Source: Granulicella sp. (GTDB taxonomy: Bacteria > Acidobacteriota > Terriglobia > Terriglobales > Acidobacteriaceae). From it: a DNA stretch of 64,000 nucleotides. The DNA is taken from the NCBI GenBank assembly GCA_025408425.1, contig JANXYX010000043.1:62001-126000 (forward strand). Reading direction: 5' to 3'. The stretch's first letter is position 1; the number at the start of each line of letters is the position of its first letter. Both the position numbers and the translations under genes were made by a program. Positions 44,784 through 54,260 of this stretch are shown here, piece by piece. Under the pieces are notes generated by a model that worked only from the letters and a program-made list of their open reading frames with translations, did no database searches and had not been told where the DNA came from.

Positions 44784-46059
44784 TATCAACCTCCAATGCT
44801 GCGGTGGGATCGACGTCCGCGCTGCGTGTTATATCCCGTACTTCGTCAGGGGTTGCAAGTGCGCTTTTTAGGACTGACTCTAGGCTGCGGGCAAGGTTAG
44901 TGAAGTTATGGCGTTCCTCGATGTAGCGCCTGGCACGCAACCCCATGTTCCATCTTTCTTCGTTCGACATAGCGGCCAACGCTTCGACTGCCCCGGCAAT
45001 TGCCTTGGAGTCTTCTGGTGGCACGCTAACACCCGCTTCCGCTTGGGCGATAGGATTGTTGTGGGAGTCTCCAGCAAAGATTGTTGGACGCGCAGCGGCC
45101 ATGTACTCGTGAAGTTTATTGGGACTTATTCCGTAACAATATAGTTCTGTTTTCCTCATGTTGATGATAAATGCGTCAGCTTCTTGCAGTGTAGAAAACA
45201 CCTTTTGCTTCGGCACCGGATCCTCAAACACCACGTTGCCAATGCTCTCTATTTGAACTCTCCGGCACATGGCAGACTTATTCGGGCCGTCTCCTACAAA
45301 ACGGAAACAGAAGCGTCCCGGAGCTTTCCAGTCCAGAATGGACGCGGCGTCGAGTATAGGATCCAATGCATCAGATAATCCGTGAGACCCCACGAACATC
45401 ACCGTGAACACATCGTGTGGAGTCCGTGGCCGAGGAGTCGGCATGAGTTTCATATCTACTCCATTCGGGATCCAAGTGATATCCTTCAGTCGCGCTCCTC
45501 GAGGCACCATGTACTCCGAAGCGTTAGGCAGCAGGGTTACAATCTTGTCCGCACGGCGGTACAGATATCGCTCAATCATTCCAAACACAACTACTGCAGG
45601 GTGGTATGCGGGCATGCCCATATCAATGAGTGTCTGCGGCCACAAGTCCCGGATCTCCAAGACAAATGGGACACGTAATCGACTGGCGACTCGCTCTGCG
45701 GCCAGAGCCGCAAGCAAGGTCAGTGAAGAGCCGATCACGATGTCAGGCTTAGGCATCTTCTGTGTGCCAAGGCCACACCACACTTCGAGCGCGAAAACAC
45801 ACATGTTCCACAGTCGAGCCACCTTGCTCTTATAAGCCGGGACGCGAAGTAGCAAGAACGGAACCTCGCCAAACCTCTCGAAGGTGCATAGTCTTCCGTG
45901 CGTGCAACTCATTTGCTTTCTTGTGGCGTAATTTATGCTCGATGCTATGACCGTGACATCGTGCCCGGCACGAATTAGCTGCCGGGAAAGACTATAGTGT
46001 CGCGTGCCGCCCGGCTCGGACGGAGGAACAGCATAGTGATTTATCAGCCAGACGCGCAT
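44767..46059 (-). CDS. Glycosyltransferase family 4 (WbuB-like)
   Basis: 430 residues. N-terminal LINHYAVPPSEPGGTRHYSL is typical of WbuB-like GT4 enzymes; the donor site includes YCYGISPNKLHEYMAAARPTIFAG near residue 310, the E-x7-E region. AAGGAGC precedes the start. Adds a sugar to the lipid-linked repeat unit; WbuB uses UDP-N-acetyl-fucosamine-type donors, but donor here is unknown. Confidence 0.9.
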   Translation of the reverse strand: MRVWLINHYAVPPSEPGGTRHYSLSRQLIRAGHDVTVIASSINYATRKQMSCTHGRLCTFERFGEVPFLLLRVPAYKSKVARLWNMCVFALEVWCGLGTQKMPKPDIVIGSSLTLLAALAAERVASRLRVPFVLEIRDLWPQTLIDMGMPAYHPAVVVFGMIERYLYRRADKIVTLLPNASEYMVPRGARLKDITWIPNGVDMKLMPTPRPRTPHDVFTVMFVGSHGLSDALDPILDAASILDWKAPGRFCFRFVGDGPNKSAMCRRVQIESIGNVVFEDPVPKQKVFSTLQEADAFIINMRKTELYCYGISPNKLHEYMAAARPTIFAGDSHNNPIAQAEAGVSVPPEDSKAIAGAVEALAAMSNEERWNMGLRARRYIEERHNFTNLARSLESVLKSALATPDEVRDITRSADVDPTAALEVDNAHSQ

Positions 46060-46120
46060 TTGAGATGCTCCTTAACTCCAGACGAAGCCTGCTAATTCTG
46101 ACATTCTGAAGGCTGCTCGC

Positions 46121-46900
46121 CTAGCCCTGTTGGGACTCGAGGCCTAACATTCGTCGCGTCCCAAAACTACCGCAGTTCATCAAAGCGTCTACGGCAGACA
46201 AATTTCCAACGAACTCGCCAAACAGTTGGGGATAACTCTGTTGCGAGAATGGTGAGTAAACCGGACTAATTCCGGAGGCCTCCAATTTCTCATCTTCCTG
46301 ATACGATTGGGCTCCAGTTCCAGCGAGATAGGTCGTCGCCCCAATCGTGTTGCAGATATTACAAAGTAATTCAGTTTTGTGGCCCGATACTTTCAATTCG
46401 CTCGCGCGCATAAACTGTGTCCCGAAACCAAGATAAGTACTGATAGAACAGATCAGGGCAATATTGAAATCGGCCAGAGAGATCGCGGTACACGTGATGA
46501 CGGAATAATGTGGCTCAAGCAAAGCAAAAACCTCTCTGAAATAGGGCGCCCTGCCATAATTGCTTCGGAGCGTTGCCAAATGTCGCACTGCCCAACGCTG
46601 CCTATGATCCGTCTGGACTTCATTGATCAGTTGGCCGTATCGACCAGTCGTAACTACAGGCACCGATAGCCACGCGCGACCGCTAGCAGTCTTGATGGAA
46701 TTGCGACTCACGAAGCTACCAGTTGGATATGCCACGTTATCCAGAAACACAAACTTATCCGCATGGGCTATCTTGAAGAAGTAACCCAGCCAGGGTATGT
46801 AGTTTGGTTGATGAATAGCCGCAATAGTACCGACGGCTGTATTCATTCCACAGCCGGCCGCGTGCTGGCTAGCACCATCGATTGGTTGCTCGTCTACCAT
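46121..46900 (-). CDS. WbqC-like family protein
   Basis: 259 residues. IAAIHQPNYIPWLGYFFKIAHA is the WbqC hallmark (usually at the very N-terminus), followed by FVFLDNVAYPTGSFVSRN and the end FGEFVGNLSAVDALMNCG. Biochemical role is not settled; found in O-antigen/EPS loci. The start at 46900 overlaps the PIG-L stop by 7 nt and gives about 27 extra residues; ATG 46846 would match family length better but lacks a ribosome site. Confidence 0.85.
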   Translation of the reverse strand: MVDEQPIDGASQHAAGCGMNTAVGTIAAIHQPNYIPWLGYFFKIAHADKFVFLDNVAYPTGSFVSRNSIKTASGRAWLSVPVVTTGRYGQLINEVQTDHRQRWAVRHLATLRSNYGRAPYFREVFALLEPHYSVITCTAISLADFNIALICSISTYLGFGTQFMRASELKVSGHKTELLCNICNTIGATTYLAGTGAQSYQEDEKLEASGISPVYSPFSQQSYPQLFGEFVGNLSAVDALMNCGSFGTRRMLGLESQQG

Positions 46901-47547
46901 CTCAATCTGATCACTTCAAAGGCTTCGGCATAAGGTGCGTGAACCTGCACTCCGCGCACTCGCGCCAGACTTTCGATGAACTCCCACGTAAAGTAGGGAC
47001 GACTGAGCTCAAATTGGGAGTGATATGCCTGAAGCGCCCCCCACTTCGCCTGCAAATCACAGGTTTCTAAAGTCACAAATGCTTGCGAGCTGAAAGAAAT
47101 GTTATTCCAAGGCAACTCATAACCCCAGAGGGTCATGTCTTTGAAGCAACGCAGTCCTTCGACGTTGAGGACCTGATGATCCTGGTGCAGATCGCTCGCG
47201 GAGGGAAGAAGTACCATATTTGGATTGACCTGCCTTCGTAGTTTCACTAATTCCTCTAATACTTCCTGGCGGTAATACGACAAGCGGCGCACAGGATATC
47301 CAAATACGAATGACTTCTCGGGCGGGATACCCAAGGTCTCCATGGCGGCTAAAAACTCGTCGCGGAGTCGAGTTGCAGGCACTCCGGGGGGGAGAGATGC
47401 CTCGGCCGTGGAAAACGCCGCCACATAGACGTCTTTCCCCTCTCTGAGTAGTCTCGCGATAGTGCCCCCACAGCCTAATTCGGCGTCGTCCGTATGCGGG
47501 GCGAGCACCAATATCCGCTGCGTGGAAATCATCAGATGTTGCATCAT
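46894..47547 (-). CDS. PIG-L/LmbE-family deacetylase
   Basis: 217 residues. Zn-binding motif APHTDDAELGCGG near residue 16 and distal HQDH near residue 122. Family members deacetylate GlcNAc in glycolipids, mycothiol precursors and antibiotics. With ChbG and WbqC it forms a modification block within the EPS locus. Confidence 0.92.
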   Translation of the reverse strand: MMQHLMISTQRILVLAPHTDDAELGCGGTIARLLREGKDVYVAAFSTAEASLPPGVPATRLRDEFLAAMETLGIPPEKSFVFGYPVRRLSYYRQEVLEELVKLRRQVNPNMVLLPSASDLHQDHQVLNVEGLRCFKDMTLWGYELPWNNISFSSQAFVTLETCDLQAKWGALQAYHSQFELSRPYFTWEFIESLARVRGVQVHAPYAEAFEVIRLRW

Positions 47548-47626
47548 GTATTGCCCCCGGAATCTCTAGGCACGGCGATCAGCCCTGACGGGCGCGGTCG
47601 TATAAGAAGGTAGAAACAAACTTAGT

Positions 47627-48814
47627 TCAGCTGTGCGATGGTGCTAGTCCTAGATGGTCGGCCTCGACAGGCACTCTGATCCAGAGCGGCAAAGGCTCAA
47701 CGGAGGCACGGTTGCTGCTGAGGACGTTCTTGTATACCTGGCTCAGCACTCTGCTCGCCGCGGGCCAGTTATAAGCTTTTAGTACCGCATCACGACCATT
47801 GCTTCCCATTTGTCGTCGCAGTTCCGGCTTATCAAGAAGATCCAGGATGGCCAGCGCAGCCCGTTCTGCGTTACATGGATCGATACAGATGCCACATTGC
47901 GCCGATTCGATGATTTGCTTCAGATTTGGAAAATCGGAAGAAACCAACGGAAGTTCGCACCACATATATTCGAACAGCTTCAGGGTGTTCTCTCCCGCAT
48001 ATGCGTAGGCAGGCACGGGCTGAAGGAGCAACAACCCTAAGTCCGCATCGACAAGGTGTTCGTAAACAGCCTGCAAGCTCTGGTTTCCGAGATAACGCAC
48101 GTTAGGTACTGCACGGATACGCTCCACATCCTCTGGGAATGGACAGGTTCCCATGAGTTCCAATTCCACATTCTGCTCATTGAGCAGCTCCGCAATTTTA
48201 AGCATCACCAGAAGTCCGCGTTCTTCGGATAGCCCACCGACGTAGATCAACCTGCGGGTGTTACGCCTGGCTTGCTCGGTGCGTTTCACAGGGGTAAGCA
48301 GGGGATAATTGGGCAACACGCTGACAGGACGACCAGTAAATGCCTTAGCCGTGTAACGGTCCGCCACGAGTACATGGTCCCACATGCTACTTGTAATCCG
48401 TTCATAGAACGAGAAGACAGTGCTCACGATTGGGCGCAATCCTATCGGAATCCACCGCATAGAGAGTATCTTGTCCGGATAGAACTCGCGGGTGTCATAG
48501 ATAACCTTCTTGCCGGAGAACTTCAACAGCAGACCCGCAGGAATCAGGTCGGGATGGTGAAACTGGTAGATGTCCGCATCCAACTCCCTTGCCTTTCGAT
48601 ACATCTTCCAAGAGAGACCGAACATACGCGAGAGCCGTCCTTTGGCTGGAGGCAAGGCTAATGTGTTGACTCCATCGACGCTTTCATCCTGCTCTTGACA
48701 AACGATCTGAGTAACCCGGTATCCTTCCGCTACCTCCAGGTCGCACGCCTTCTGGAAGATTCGGATGTCGTCGGCGGGGTAGGTGCTGAGATGCACAATG
48801 TGTGGTGCTTTCAT
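47627..48814 (-). CDS. Glycosyltransferase family 4
   Basis: 395 residues from ATG 48814 (AAGGA 9 nt upstream; the longer frame to 48895 lacks such a site). GT-B fold: IVHLSTYPADDIRIFQKACD at the N-terminus, LIYVGGLSEERGLLVMLK near residue 200, donor site LKLFEYMWCELPLVSSDFPNL. Sugar donor and acceptor unknown. Confidence 0.9.
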   Translation of the reverse strand: MKAPHIVHLSTYPADDIRIFQKACDLEVAEGYRVTQIVCQEQDESVDGVNTLALPPAKGRLSRMFGLSWKMYRKARELDADIYQFHHPDLIPAGLLLKFSGKKVIYDTREFYPDKILSMRWIPIGLRPIVSTVFSFYERITSSMWDHVLVADRYTAKAFTGRPVSVLPNYPLLTPVKRTEQARRNTRRLIYVGGLSEERGLLVMLKIAELLNEQNVELELMGTCPFPEDVERIRAVPNVRYLGNQSLQAVYEHLVDADLGLLLLQPVPAYAYAGENTLKLFEYMWCELPLVSSDFPNLKQIIESAQCGICIDPCNAERAALAILDLLDKPELRRQMGSNGRDAVLKAYNWPAASRVLSQVYKNVLSSNRASVEPLPLWIRVPVEADHLGLAPSHS

Positions 48815-48928
48815 CTGCAGATATCCTTCTTTGGGAGATGTACCTCGAAGAGATGCTGGCCGGCTAATGGCGCAGTCTAAGTTGATCTGAGTCACAGATC
48901 GAACTAGTGTCCATTGGCCAGCCGTGAC

Positions 48929-49969
48929 CTAAGCTACAGCGTCTGTGTTTTCCAGTTGCGGATAGCTAGTTTGAGGTTTTGCGGTGAAGCTATACGGTAG
49001 CGGCTTCTGCCTTTGCTTGAAGTACTCGGCAATCAGGTCAATCGTAGTATCCAGCGAGGTAGAGCGGTACCATCCGATGTGCCTTTCGATCTTAGCCGTC
49101 GACGGTACGCGACGCGGCATATCCTCGAAGCCAGCCTCATATGCCTGGTCATATGGAACATAGGTGATCGGTGAATCGCTGTTTAGCTTGGTTTTGATGA
49201 GCATGGCGAGGTCTTCAATGGAGATCTCTTCTGAACTGCCGATGTTGAACACCTGACCGATGGACTCAGGAGCATCCAGAAGCTTGAGGACACCAGCTAC
49301 GGTATCTCCGACATAACAGAAGCAACGACTTTGTTTGCCTGTCCCGAAGACAGTGATCGGCTTCCCTTCCAGCGCCTGCCGCACAAAGTTCGGAACCACC
49401 ATCCCATACTGCCCCGTCTGGCGGGGACCTATCGTATTGAAGAACCTTGCAATGACGACTGGGAGTTGCCTTTCTTTCCAATAGGCTAATGCCAGAAACT
49501 CGTCAAGTGCTTTCGATGCCGCATAACTCCATCTGCCCTTGTCCGTTGAGCCGAGAACCAGATCATCCTCTTCGCGGAAGGGAAAGTGCGTGCTCTTTCC
49601 ATAGACCTCAGAGGTCGAAGCAATAAACACCATCTTCTTCTTCTTACGTGCGGCTTCGAGCACCAACTCCGTTCCTTTTATATTTGTCTCAATAGTACGG
49701 ACGGGACTTTCAACAATAAGACGAACACCAACAGCCGCTGCCAGATGAACAACGAGATCGCACTCATCCACTAGTTCTGCCAGTAGACTTTTGTTCATTA
49801 CCGAATCGATCCAATAGTTCAACTTAGGTACATTCTTAAGGTGGCGAATGTTCTCCAAGCTGCCAGTTGAAAGATCATCCAGAATGAGAACTTCGTCACC
49901 TCTTGACAGTAAAGCTTCTGCAAGATGAGAACCGATAAATCCTGCACCGCCGGTAATTAGCACACGCAT
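48929..49969 (-). CDS. NAD-dependent sugar epimerase/dehydratase (extended SDR)
   Basis: 346 residues. TGGAGFIGSHLAEALLSRG at the start, catalytic Ser in STSEVYGKS, and YAASK with catalytic Tyr/Lys near residue 150. Closest in look to UDP-glucose 4-epimerases and UDP-glucuronate decarboxylases. With the upstream UDP-sugar 6-dehydrogenase, a UDP-xylose or UDP-galacturonate route is possible. Confidence 0.9.
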   Translation of the reverse strand: MRVLITGGAGFIGSHLAEALLSRGDEVLILDDLSTGSLENIRHLKNVPKLNYWIDSVMNKSLLAELVDECDLVVHLAAAVGVRLIVESPVRTIETNIKGTELVLEAARKKKKMVFIASTSEVYGKSTHFPFREEDDLVLGSTDKGRWSYAASKALDEFLALAYWKERQLPVVIARFFNTIGPRQTGQYGMVVPNFVRQALEGKPITVFGTGKQSRCFCYVGDTVAGVLKLLDAPESIGQVFNIGSSEEISIEDLAMLIKTKLNSDSPITYVPYDQAYEAGFEDMPRRVPSTAKIERHIGWYRSTSLDTTIDLIAEYFKQRQKPLPYSFTAKPQTSYPQLENTDAVA

Positions 49970-49996
49970 TTCATTTCCCCCTCTCTAGATGACGTT

Positions 49997-51256
49997 CTAT
50001 TTAGAACTAACCAGCGATGAATCGCCAGAAATGTATTGAGGATCGTAAGATCCGCTCAGGTGTCCAACCGCAGACAGACAAAGCTTCTCAAGCTTTTCCG
50101 CACTACAGGACCAGGAACAATGAGTCTCGACAAACCTACGCCCTTCTGTTGAGAGACGAGCGCGCTCCACTGGGTCAGCCAAAAGTCCAAGGATTCCTGC
50201 AGCAATCTCATCGGCGTTTTGACCCACAACCAGTGGAGGCTCCACGCCGTCCACGCACAGTCCAGCGACAACCACAGGAGTGGTGACAACTGGTATTTCC
50301 ATGGACATGGCTTCAAGCACTTTGTTTTGAACCCCAGACGCAAACCGGACAGCGGCAACAAATACGTCAGCTCGTTCCAGGTACGGTCTGACATCAGGAA
50401 CGAAGCCAGTCAGGGTCACATCGGGATAGCGTTGGGCCACAGTCACCAGTTCCGGTCGAGGATCGCGACCCACGATAAGTACTTCCAGACCATCAAGTAC
50501 TGGCCTTATGAGCGGCAAGACCTTCTCCAATAGAAACAAGGCCGCGTCATTGTTCGGAGAGTAGCTCATAACTCCAGAGAAGACGATGCAGTTCTTCCCG
50601 GAAGACGGCGCGCTACGCTTCCAGTAGTCATAGTCAACACCCTGCGGCACTATTTCACTTCGATCATTAGGCCCCAGAAGATTCTCTCGGTCTCGTGTGG
50701 AGATAAAGAAACGGTACGCGGTTTTGCGCGCGAGTCTTTCTTCCATTCGTCGCTCCCTCACGTAATGAACGAACAGTCTCGGCCAGCGCAAGAAGCCTGC
50801 TAGGCGCATCTGCTGCAAGATACGTGCGCAATTGGTATCGCCGCAGTCAACCACAATTGGCACTTTCACTCCATCCAAAACAGGCAGAGCATCGCGGCCA
50901 TGGAATAGTACAAGGTCGAAAGTCTGGTGCTTCAGCAGGCTCTTCACGGCTATCTGCATCTGCTTGACAGCACAGCGTGTCTTCCAGAACTTCTTCAATG
51001 GCCTACCAAATGCCGGTATTAGCCCGCACATCTTGATCACTGAGGTTTCTGGAACATCGCAGGTATTGAATATCTCTATCCTCTCGGCATAGGCCTGCAG
51101 AGCTGGGATAGATTCCGGCGGAATCTGCTTCTGGTCTGTAAGGGACAGGAATGTAACCGCATGGCGCCCACCTAACAGTCGCAATAGGTGGAAACCTCGC
51201 AGAAAGCCGCTGGTGAGCGGGTATGGGATCTCGGGATATATCCACATAATTTTCAT
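49997..51256 (-). CDS. Glycosyltransferase (TIGR03087/Stp1-like GT4)
   Basis: 419 residues. PEIPYPLTSGFLRGFHLLRLL start, IVPQGVDYDYWKRS near residue 210, FSGVMSYSPNNDAALFLLE near residue 230, and SGVQNKVLEAMSMEIPVV near residue 320. These segments fit the sugar-transferase subfamily often found in exosortase/EPS loci; no exosortase is present here. Confidence 0.87.
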   Translation of the reverse strand: MKIMWIYPEIPYPLTSGFLRGFHLLRLLGGRHAVTFLSLTDQKQIPPESIPALQAYAERIEIFNTCDVPETSVIKMCGLIPAFGRPLKKFWKTRCAVKQMQIAVKSLLKHQTFDLVLFHGRDALPVLDGVKVPIVVDCGDTNCARILQQMRLAGFLRWPRLFVHYVRERRMEERLARKTAYRFFISTRDRENLLGPNDRSEIVPQGVDYDYWKRSAPSSGKNCIVFSGVMSYSPNNDAALFLLEKVLPLIRPVLDGLEVLIVGRDPRPELVTVAQRYPDVTLTGFVPDVRPYLERADVFVAAVRFASGVQNKVLEAMSMEIPVVTTPVVVAGLCVDGVEPPLVVGQNADEIAAGILGLLADPVERARLSTEGRRFVETHCSWSCSAEKLEKLCLSAVGHLSGSYDPQYISGDSSLVSSK

Positions 51257-51382
51257 TGTCGTTGCGTCTGTTTTTAGTCCTCGGCCTGTGCCGGTAGTCG
51301 CTCTAAGGCCGGGAAAACCGGGCCAACCTCAATCGATAAAGAGCGACGGGAATTTCACTCGACACAACAGTCGAAGCGATTG

Positions 51383-52501
51383 TTACGGAACCCTGCCGTA
51401 GACCGCCATGCCCGAAACTGTCTGAAGAATTGCCTCGATTGTTCGTCGACCGGCTGCTTTTGCGCCGCTCATGGGAACGAACAATATGTCATCTGGTTGC
51501 AGATTGATGTCCGGTGACTTTGCGGACAGGATGCTCTTAAGTGAGATCAAGCTCTCTTGCGGATGACTATCCGGACCTGCTTTGCGGATCAACTGCGCTC
51601 TGTCCAGAGCGGCGGTAGAATTGGCACCTTGCGCCATAGCATAGGCTTGGAGAATCGACATATGTGAGTTCTCCATGACGAACCCGCCGGGCAAACGAAC
51701 ATCTCCAACGACGTAAACGACGCCTGCCTTCGACACCAACACCGTATCGCCTGGATACACATAAATGTTTGTCAGTTTAGATGACTTGTCGTCGTAGACC
51801 AGGCTCACGTTCTCCGACTTTTGTGAGTCAGACCGACGCAGTACCGATACCGTGTTCCCAGCGCGAGGAGTGGTGCCACCTGCGGCAGAAAGTGCGTCGA
51901 ATAATTTCCGGGGGCCTGGCATCTGGTAGACCCCTGGCTTCTGTACTTCGCCCAGGACGGAGATCCCTTGAGTGACAAATTCTTTGTCGAGGACAGAGAC
52001 ACGCGGGTCATTAAAGAAGTGACCGTCACTCAAACGCTGTGTAATGAGCGCTTCGGCTTTGTCTGGGGTCAGGCCGCCAACCTTCACCGTGCCCGCCAGA
52101 GGCAGTGTGATTTCACCTGTCGAGCCCACTCTGACCTGCTTGATATAGTCCGGCGCGCCATAGACACTCACTTCGAGTAAATCGCCGGGACCAATCAGGA
52201 TTTCAAAACTGGGCTCTCCGCTACCAGCCGGTGTTGGGAGCGCGGTCCCTGGAGGAGGGACTGCGGCATCGCCGCCAGGGACAGATCCTGTCGGACCGCC
52301 GCCACCTGAATGTTCCGCCGAAATCACATGCACAGCCGCACCGTTCTGGCCAGGAGCAATCAGATTCGGAAGTGGAGCAACTCTCACCGTGGAGACAGGT
52401 GATTGCGTAGAGCCTGCTTGGGCCAAAGAAGCTGCTCCGGACAGCAGAAATGTGATGCTAACCACAAATGCTTGGGTTTTTGAAATGTGTGGGCACGACA
52501 T
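51383..52501 (-). CDS. Wza-type polysaccharide export protein
   Basis: 372 residues from ATG 52501 (GAGG 5 nt upstream; GTG 52507 would overlap the previous stop). Signal peptide LSGAASLAQA without lipobox Cys, Pro/Gly-rich linker, Poly_export domain ILIGPGDLLEVSVYGAPDY near residue 105, then SLBB domains (VLGEVQKPGVYQMPGP; VVGDVRLPGGFVM). Forms the outer-membrane/periplasmic export channel. Confidence 0.93.
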   Translation of the reverse strand: MSCPHISKTQAFVVSITFLLSGAASLAQAGSTQSPVSTVRVAPLPNLIAPGQNGAAVHVISAEHSGGGGPTGSVPGGDAAVPPPGTALPTPAGSGEPSFEILIGPGDLLEVSVYGAPDYIKQVRVGSTGEITLPLAGTVKVGGLTPDKAEALITQRLSDGHFFNDPRVSVLDKEFVTQGISVLGEVQKPGVYQMPGPRKLFDALSAAGGTTPRAGNTVSVLRRSDSQKSENVSLVYDDKSSKLTNIYVYPGDTVLVSKAGVVYVVGDVRLPGGFVMENSHMSILQAYAMAQGANSTAALDRAQLIRKAGPDSHPQESLISLKSILSAKSPDINLQPDDILFVPMSGAKAAGRRTIEAILQTVSGMAVYGRVP

Positions 52502-52503
52502 AA

Positions 52504-54243
52504 TCACCTCGAACTCTTTGCAGCTTCAAAGGCCAACGCGTTGCAAGTCTTAGACCTCTGCGCGGCCGGGAATAGGTTGAAACCAAAACGTGGAATCGAA
52601 AACATGACGTCGATCACCCTCAAATCAGCATTCTGATTGAATGTATGCACGCCCTTACTACCTGGGATCCAGTTAGGAGTCACGGTCGCTAACAAGGACT
52701 CCTGATAGTCCGTCTCCGAAAGAACCTCCACCCTGTGTAGTTGGACAGCATAGCCATAACCTCTTGAGCAATCCTGAGCCGGCCTGATGAGTTGTCCGTT
52801 GTCGAAGTACATGGATCCGGCGGGACGGGCGTGACGAACGGACGACACTATAGGGTTCTTCGGGTGAGCCGTCCATGGTCCAAATGGGGAGTCCCCGAAG
52901 AACAGGCACAACCGCCACGTTTTATCGGGTGCATCCTCGTCGAGCACGCCAGCGGTAAACATCCACCATCGATCGCGATGGTGCAGCAACGTGGTGTCGA
53001 CTGCTGCTACGTCTGACATCAGGACCGCTTCGTGAACCCACGAACACGGAAAGTCGGTTGCACGATACATTTCAATCGTTCGGTTATCACGAGTTTCTGG
53101 GATCATATAGATCTCCCCCTGCCACGTGAAGAGGAACGGGTACGAAAGATGGTAGTCGCACTCCAGCACTACGCGTGGTTGGGTGTAGTTGCCCTCGCTG
53201 TCCACCTCGCAGCAGGAAATGAGACCCTTTCGAGAAGAGAACCTGTAATCCTCAAAGAAGAGATAATTGCGCCCATTTCGCTCGATTATGAATGGATCGG
53301 CGTAAAAGCGATCGCGAGGAGGTCGCATGATTCTAAATTCGCGATCGGAGGACATTTGCGGCACCGCAACCTTCGACTGGATAGCAATTGACCATTGCTC
53401 GCGGAACAGAAGTTTCATCAGTTCAGCCCGCAGAGTTCGCAGCGTCCACTTCACCAGGAAGCTCGCCATACGTGTATTGCTAAGCGTCCGAGAGATTGGC
53501 TCTTGGCTCTGATCCGAAGTGGCGAGTAATTGCGCCACTGTTCGCAGTTGCTCTGCATCGGCCAGTTGTTTCACTAGAACGTCTGCAATCTCCCAATACG
53601 CATCGTTCTGATTCAATGCCAGGGAGAGGAAATTGGTGGCGATGCATGAGCGATACACAACTCGCGTCCGATTCTGCTGTTGCTCAGTTATCTGCGGCCC
53701 ATGCAGTGTTACTCGATTGCCTTCGTACATGTCCCAAAACTGACCCAGGATTCCTCCACTTCCACTGTCTTGTACCGACCACGTACTTAGACTGGCGCAT
53801 GCAAGCAGTTCAGGGCTGGGAACGTCGCGACCAAGACATAGGAGCAACTCAAGGTTGGCAGCCTTGATCGGCGCAATGTCGCTGTCCGAGAGGGTCTTGG
53901 GCTTACTGGCCTGGAGCACCACAACTGGAATTGATCTGCTCGTCAATATCAAGTGCCAGTTCCGTACTCGGATAGCATTGGTCGCAGATCGACGGACCCA
54001 GCGATCGACAGCAGTCCAGTACCGAAATAGAAATGGTCCGCGCTCAGTCTCAAGCGTCTCCTTCGCATCGTGATTCAGGACGATGAGGAAGAGGTCGATT
54101 GAGTTGCAGTTTGTCAATTGGTCGACTAGGAACTCAATCCAGCCCGGCACATGCAAAGAGTCGAGCACCACCCCCAACCTCAGATGAGCACCAGGCGACG
54201 GGCTTCTCGAACTGGCGGGGACATTGGTGGAAGGTATGGACAT
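52504..54243 (-). CDS. Formyltransferase-like/GINT1-type beta-propeller fusion protein
   Basis: 579 residues. The N-terminal 240 residues resemble a formyltransferase/glycosyltransferase-like Rossmann domain (LRLGVVLDSLHVPGWIEFLV; GILGQFWDMYEGN). From about residue 310, RFYADPFIIERNGRNYLFFED, PFLFTWQGEIYMIPET and WWMFTAGVLDEDAPDK are blades of the N-terminal domain family of glucosamine inositolphosphorylceramide transferase. Likely modifies or transfers sugar in the EPS pathway; not shown. Overlaps the Wza gene region by 4 nt counting its GTG. Confidence 0.7.
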   Translation of the reverse strand: MSIPSTNVPASSRSPSPGAHLRLGVVLDSLHVPGWIEFLVDQLTNCNSIDLFLIVLNHDAKETLETERGPFLFRYWTAVDRWVRRSATNAIRVRNWHLILTSRSIPVVVLQASKPKTLSDSDIAPIKAANLELLLCLGRDVPSPELLACASLSTWSVQDSGSGGILGQFWDMYEGNRVTLHGPQITEQQQNRTRVVYRSCIATNFLSLALNQNDAYWEIADVLVKQLADAEQLRTVAQLLATSDQSQEPISRTLSNTRMASFLVKWTLRTLRAELMKLLFREQWSIAIQSKVAVPQMSSDREFRIMRPPRDRFYADPFIIERNGRNYLFFEDYRFSSRKGLISCCEVDSEGNYTQPRVVLECDYHLSYPFLFTWQGEIYMIPETRDNRTIEMYRATDFPCSWVHEAVLMSDVAAVDTTLLHHRDRWWMFTAGVLDEDAPDKTWRLCLFFGDSPFGPWTAHPKNPIVSSVRHARPAGSMYFDNGQLIRPAQDCSRGYGYAVQLHRVEVLSETDYQESLLATVTPNWIPGSKGVHTFNQNADLRVIDVMFSIPRFGFNLFPAAQRSKTCNALAFEAAKSSR

Positions 54244-54260
54244 ATCGTGAGCTCTTCAGA

